Below are positions 59,278 through 64,000 of a stretch of DNA of 64,000 nt, in pieces. The stretch is taken from assembly GCA_016647705.1 (NCBI GenBank), contig CM028335.1, positions 7,146,579 through 7,210,578 on the forward strand, given 5' to 3'. The position numbers were made by a program, and so were the translations under genes. The notes below the pieces were generated by a model. It worked only from the letters and a program-made list of their open reading frames with translations. It was not told where the DNA came from and searched no databases. This DNA is from Eucommia ulmoides (Eukaryota > Streptophyta > Magnoliopsida > Garryales > Eucommiaceae). The number at the start of each line of letters is the position of its first letter. Position 1 is the stretch's first letter.

Positions 59278-59378
59278 TGTACAAGATGGTCTGAACCCTA
59301 AACGATCTTATGAAAAGAGTTTTAGTCTAAGTGATCTCTCTATGAGGGACTATTTAATAAAAAAAACTCTTTATCTAA

Positions 59379-60689
59379 TACACTTTGTGTAGTGATTTTT
59401 GTAAGAAAAACCAATAATTCTCTCAAAAAAATAAAAGTCGTTGTATGCAACAAAAGTTATTATAATTTTTTATATGAAAATGCAGTTATTTTAAAGTAGT
59501 ATAAAAATTTTGGATTCGTAAAAAAATTATTATACCAACGTAGAATATATTGACTAAAATTTTAAATTCGTATACTATTCACCAAAAAAATAAAACTTTA
59601 AAATTTATGTCCATACAATCTATAGTAATTTTATAAAACTTGAAAACACGCAATATATTGATATTTTTGTGATATTTTGGCTTCGAGGTCAGAAACCAAT
59701 TTTGTCATTCCATAATTTTGTGATTTTATTTTGTTTATTTATATTTTATGACTTCTAACTTCTGTTATATTTTTTCAAAACGGATCTTACTACAAAAAAC
59801 TTGGGTATTTCTATCAATTTTATTAAGAGTATCAAATGCAAATATCATGAGAAAAAAAATACAATTCTTATTGGCATCCAAATAGTGAACAACTATTTCA
59901 TATTATTATAAACAGACCTAATATGAATTTGTTTTCCAACGGATTATAGATGAATGAGTGGACTAGCTAAACATAGAAGTACCAGTTGAGGTAGCCTAAA
60001 CAAGCTCATGCTCTGAGCCCTGTGGGAGAATGGTCAATCCTTTCTTGAACAAAAGGTATTTTTTTCTTATGTGTCTAAACCCGCGTATTGTGGGGCTAAA
60101 ACTAGTAATATTAATAGTAAAAGCGCCCCATTGCAACCACATCATGCTTGCATAATCAAAAGAGCCATGAGAAACAATAAGATCAACAAGCTTTTTGCAT
60201 GTCGATAACGCCCCTAGCTTATTGGCGCCTGTGCAAAAAAGGGAAACTATATCTATGACCAGATCATCGCATAGTAAATTTGGATCAGATAGTATCGTAC
60301 ACGCTTACCACCATATTCGGTGGCGGTGACTGTGTTTTGGTTAGAAACAAGGAGAGAGTTCTTTCCACGAAAAAACAATTATTCTAATGGTGGTGCTTCT
60401 TGTTGTGGCCAGATCTGGCAAGATTTGTTTTGACCACCACCACTACCGCCAACCAAGTGGTAACCAAAGAGAGAGTGTTTGGCATAAGTAAGGGTTGGAA
60501 ATATTAATGGGGTAGAGCTTGAATAATTAATAAAATATATTATTAAAATTACTATTTTTAAAGGATAATTTTGAAATTTTAATTTTAATTTTAATCTATT
60601 TATTTATTTATTTTTATATACAGTGTTTTATTTAAAAAAATAAAAATAAAAAAATTGGTGAGAAGTCCTAATAATGACATTAAATTAAT
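59379..60689. other. AT-rich intergenic DNA right of the MULE
   Basis: No supported gene. 59990-60480 has somewhat higher complexity ('ctgagccctgtgggagaatggtc', 'gaaactatatctatgacca') and may be an old element scrap, but nothing can be assigned. Confidence 0.45.
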
Positions 60690-61261
60690 AAAAAGTCGTA
60701 AAGTAAATAACTACTTTAGTTTTATTAGCATCTATTAGAATTTATGAAAACACTAATGTTCCAATTAGAGTTGTGACACCATTGGCCGCCCCATCACCGT
60801 CGGTGCAGGATTTCTGTCACCGTCGATTGTCGAAACTCCGGTCACTGGTTGCCGGAATTTCTTTTAGTTGTATTCAACTACTTTTTAATATATATTTTAT
60901 TTATATTTTTTTAGTCATATTCAACTAATTTTTTGATTGACAGTTGTCGAAAAATTATGTGAATGTAACTGAAAGCATACTAAAATGTAACTAAAAATAC
61001 ACTTAAAATGTAAATAAACAACACATTAAAAATAATTACATATAACGGAAAAATACACTAAAAATATTTACATAGAACTAAAAGAAAATTCCAATAGCCG
61101 ATGGTCGGTCTTTAGCAACCAAAGTCCTGAGGTCCGACAGTGGATGGCAACAGAAGGTGGCACTCACAGTATTCAATGCATGCCTTGATTGGAAGCATTT
61201 TATTGGAGATATATGGAAATAATGACCATGAGACTAAAATACAAGTAATCAAGAGATTTAT
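60690..61261. mobile_element. Dispersed repeat copy C, interrupted by a solo LTR
   Basis: Has the same block order as copies A and B: 'cactaatgttccaattagag', a GC-rich block with 'aactccggtcactgg', an AT block with 'aactaaaaatacac', a second GC-rich block, 'ccttgattggaagcatttta' and 'aatcaagagattta'. The copy resumes after the solo LTR at 63908 ('tttatacttgatg'), matching 'tttatactcaagat' of copy A near 1949. Confidence 0.6.
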
Positions 61262-63907
61262 TGTAAGACCTCAACCGTAGCACGTACATCATTTGAGTTG
61301 CATTTTAGAGTAATTGGAAAATTCGGGGTGAAATTGGGTCAATTAAAAACTCAAATTAAAAGTTTGGGGGTGAAATCGAAAATTTAGAAAACATGCAATC
61401 CAAATTTTTTTTACATTTAATTTTTGAAAATAAAAACTTTTGAGGTGAAATTACAATTTCAGAAACTTTTAAAAGTAAAAATTGACTAAGAAATAGATTG
61501 TAAGAAATTAGGGGGAGAAAAGAGTTATTTAACTAAAGATATTTTAAATACGCGAGCGTGCGCGGGCGCGCACACACACACACACACATATATATATATG
61601 CATGCTTGTGCGTGTGCGTGTGCCGTGAGCTCAGCCGAAGACAGGAGAATGGGTGAGGGGCGACGTGGCATGAAGAAAACCCATAAATCAATCCACAAAA
61701 AACTATGTAAATTAATGATCTATAAAAAAATCTTGACCTCAAGCCTGAAAAGAAGGAGAAAAATCAGAAATCTAGAGAGAGAGAGGGTCGTCGGAGGTTT
61801 GTGATCGCCGGTGATGGTGGGTTCTTCAATGTAAGGGTGTTTCAGTGTTAATCGTTGTCTTGTTCGGCGGGATATGTGTGTGTGCCGTCCATTTGTCTCG
61901 TCCGACGACAAGGGTGTGTGAAATAGTATGTGTGAGCTATGTTTTTCTTCTATTCTGGGTGTATCAAGTGTGTGTGGGTGTGGAGGTGTTGTGCTGTGGC
62001 GTGTGTTGATCAGGCTTGAGAGGGGGTATTGTTGGTAGAATGGGCTGCTGTGTTGGTGTGGTTGGTCGTTGAAGTGAGGTGGTAAAAGAGCCGCCGGAGT
62101 AGTAAAGAAAGGGAGAGAGAGACGACTGGTCTGATCACAAAGCAGGAGCTGAACGAAGAAGACAGCCGTTCACCTAGGCAGTGACAAGATTCGCCTAGGC
62201 GTTGGAGTATCAGTAAGCAAAATAGAAAAGAGGGCAATTGTTCTCTCCTAGGCAGAGGGGTGCTCGCCTCGGCGGAAAAGGGTTAGTGTGCAAAAATAGA
62301 GAAAAATGAGCATGTTCGCCTAGGCCGAGGACCTACGGCCTAGGCAGAGGAGCGTTAGTAGGTAAACCAGATAAGGAAGGAAGTGTGTTCTCCGCGACGG
62401 TGGATCTCTCGCCGAGGCGATGGGAGCAGGAACATCAACTTAGAAATTTTAAAAGAAATCTACAACCATTTCGGAACTGGTAACGTTTCTCGTTAAATTT
62501 TATGATTTGTTAAATTAAATTACTAGCCTTAAAATATCGAAATGGCGATAATAATTATTGAGACCGTTCACATGAATAAAGTTTATATAGTAAACTTTAA
62601 CAAAGCAATACTAGCCGAATATAAATATTTCATAATAAAATGTGGGGAATGGGAAATTACGGAACGTAGGGCCTGCATTGCATGATTAGGTTATTTTTAC
62701 TTAAAATATTAGTTTAGGCCTTGTCACTAATAGGTTCGCAGGCACCAGAATAACGGTAGAGTATAGTCGGTAAACGTTTTTCAGAGCGGATCACCAGGTG
62801 AGTGTACTGTCTTCTAGTAAATTTCAAAATCTATTTTCATATATATGATGGAGAAATGTGTTTACTTAAAACTAGACAAAATTGTAATTTATATGGATCA
62901 AGCGATTTTAGGTGTTTGTGAAATTGTGGTTTTCGTTGGTTTCTAAAATGGGTGGAAATTGATTGTGGACAAAGTCAGTTGTTGTTGAGGTGGAAATTGG
63001 TGTTTAGTCTGATTACACCATAGTAATTATCTACTTCGGTAGAACGTTGATTATCTACTTCGGCAGAGCGTTGATTATCTGCTACAGTAGAGTGTTGTTT
63101 ATCTGCTAGGCATAGTCCTGCAAAGCGTTGTTTATCTGCTAGGCATAGACCTGGAGAGCGTTGATTATCTGTTACGGTAAAGCGTTGTTATGTCCCGCTA
63201 GGAAGGCAAATCCTACGGGTGGTACGGTACCATTGCAACTTCCGATCGTGAGGTTAAAACGATTCTATGGCTAGTCGAAGGGTGGTGTGGTGTTTTGTCG
63301 TATACGGTGAATTGGTTGAATAAATTTACAAATATATATACATTATTTTTTACTGGTTTGGTGTATCCATTTATGTTGATATATCTATTATTCTGGTTGA
63401 TTTGTGCTACTTGATTGGGATGTTATAAATATCTGCGTTAGTTCTGTGATGACAGGTAATAGGGAGTTTTCCTGGTGGTATGTGATTTTTATATTATTGT
63501 TTGATATGTGGAATTTATATGTTTTATACTTGATCTATGAAAAATGTTTTTATTATGAAGACAGTGCACAAATAAAAATTTTGATTTCAGGTGCAACTGC
63601 TAGGAGTCAGTCCCCTATTGGCCCTAGGTAGAGTCCTGCGATTGAGTCATTGTGGATATTTTTGGGACGAGTTGTCTGAGATGAACCCGTGAGGGGTTCT
63701 TTTTTATTATATTATATTTTATTTTATTGTCCTTATATTTGAGGACGGGTGTGTCCCCATATGAGAGGAGGTATATGACTTACATTTTTGTGGTTGTATA
63801 ATTATGTATGCTCTTTGTCGTATTTCTAGTGGGTTAACGTTTAGGGGGATGTTATGTCAACGTCACGTCGGGCCCAGGGTGATGAGTGTCCGGGGTAGAG
63901 TGTGACA
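61262..63907 (-). mobile_element. Solo LTR (2.65 kb), minus orientation
   Basis: On the minus strand it starts tgtcacactctaccccgg and ends gaggtcttaca, with perfect 5-bp duplication tttat (61257-61261 and 63908-63912). It shares start, end and the 'agcgttgattatctgctacgg' repeats (63030-63180) with the solo LTR at 37263-39534, but the middle differs. A segment at 62160-62410 is rich in cgcctaggcg-type words. No internal region remains. Confidence 0.85.
61571..61600. repeat. Compound (CA)n/(TA)n microsatellite
   Basis: cacacacacacacaca followed by tatatatata, within the solo LTR. Confidence 0.85.
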
Positions 63908-64000
63908 TTTATACTTGATGAGTGTAGAAATGGTCACTCCAACACATCCAATCAAAGACCACCATGTATACTTAACTCCCTATAACATACAATCAAAGCT

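Larger units (their letters stand above)
32472..59369. mobile_element. Large MULE carrying Ulp1-like and transposase genes, hosting two nested retroelements
   Basis: Bounded by a perfect 9-bp target duplication tttatctaa (32463-32471 and 59370-59378). The inverted ends are imperfect: left gggaattttattttttagtc and, in reverse complement, right gagttttttttattaaatag, both leading to 'agtcc...gagatca'. With the 14.3-kb Gypsy and 2.3-kb solo LTR taken out, it is about 10 kb. The left part (plus strand) encodes an Ulp1-type protease. The right part (minus strand) encodes a MULE transposase, so the genes converge near 41 kb. The layout fits the known ULP1-bearing MULEs (Kaonashi type in Arabidopsis, with relatives in other plants). 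Both genes contain breaks, so the copy is not expected to be active. Confidence 0.85.

Noticed and set aside
61598-62237. Short frames on both strands in the second solo LTR
   Set aside because: LTR sequence with microsatellite and gaga runs. No recognisable product.

Overview
This is a stretch of nuclear DNA from a dicot plant. The signs are AT-rich intergenic DNA, split genes with GT..AG introns and plant-type proteins, plant retrotransposon lineages (Tat/Ogre-type Gypsy, TRIMs), a tRNA-derived SINE and many small inverted-repeat elements. The species cannot be named from sequence alone. A GH28 'probable polygalacturonase' next to a bHLH48/60-type transcription factor matches, from memory, the Arabidopsis neighbours At3g57790 and At3g57800, which suggests conserved microsynteny.

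The gene-bearing part is roughly 1-28 kb. All four host genes found lie on the minus strand: the 5' end of a NEK (NIMA-related) kinase (exons 1-4, 215-2828, running off the left edge); a complete 8-exon DnaJ 6/DNAJC9-like gene (10872-15884, 291 aa); a 3-exon GH28 gene (17687-21353, 476 aa); and a 7-exon bHLH gene (24394-27915, 356 aa). Exon joins were checked for reading phase. Their introns are full of small mobile elements: two TRIM families, PIF/Harbinger-like and hAT-like MITEs, a SINE with target duplication and a MULE-type MITE.

The right part (about 30-64 kb) is a nest of mobile elements. At 30337-32350 is a Mutator-type element with a perfect 9-bp target duplication. At 32472-59369 is a large MULE, also with a perfect 9-bp duplication (tttatctaa). 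It carries a Ulp1-like cysteine protease gene (plus strand) and a MULE transposase gene (minus strand), so it resembles the Kaonashi-type ULP1-bearing MULEs. A 14.3-kb Tat/Ogre-type Gypsy retrotransposon (42907-57218, duplication ggtga) sits in the transposase coding region, and a 2.3-kb solo LTR (37263-39534, duplication cgcac) sits in the Ulp1 gene. A related solo LTR (61262-63907, duplication tttat) sits in a dispersed repeat that has two more copies at 1.4-2.4 kb and 20 kb.

The most unusual signal is a palindromic word, TGCGTTAACGTTAACGCA and close variants, repeated many times through the non-coding parts of the big MULE. It recurs in a small non-autonomous relative at 4991-6783 that has similar ends and its own 9-bp duplication. 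These words appear to be a family-specific component of the transposon and are the best candidate here for something not well described.
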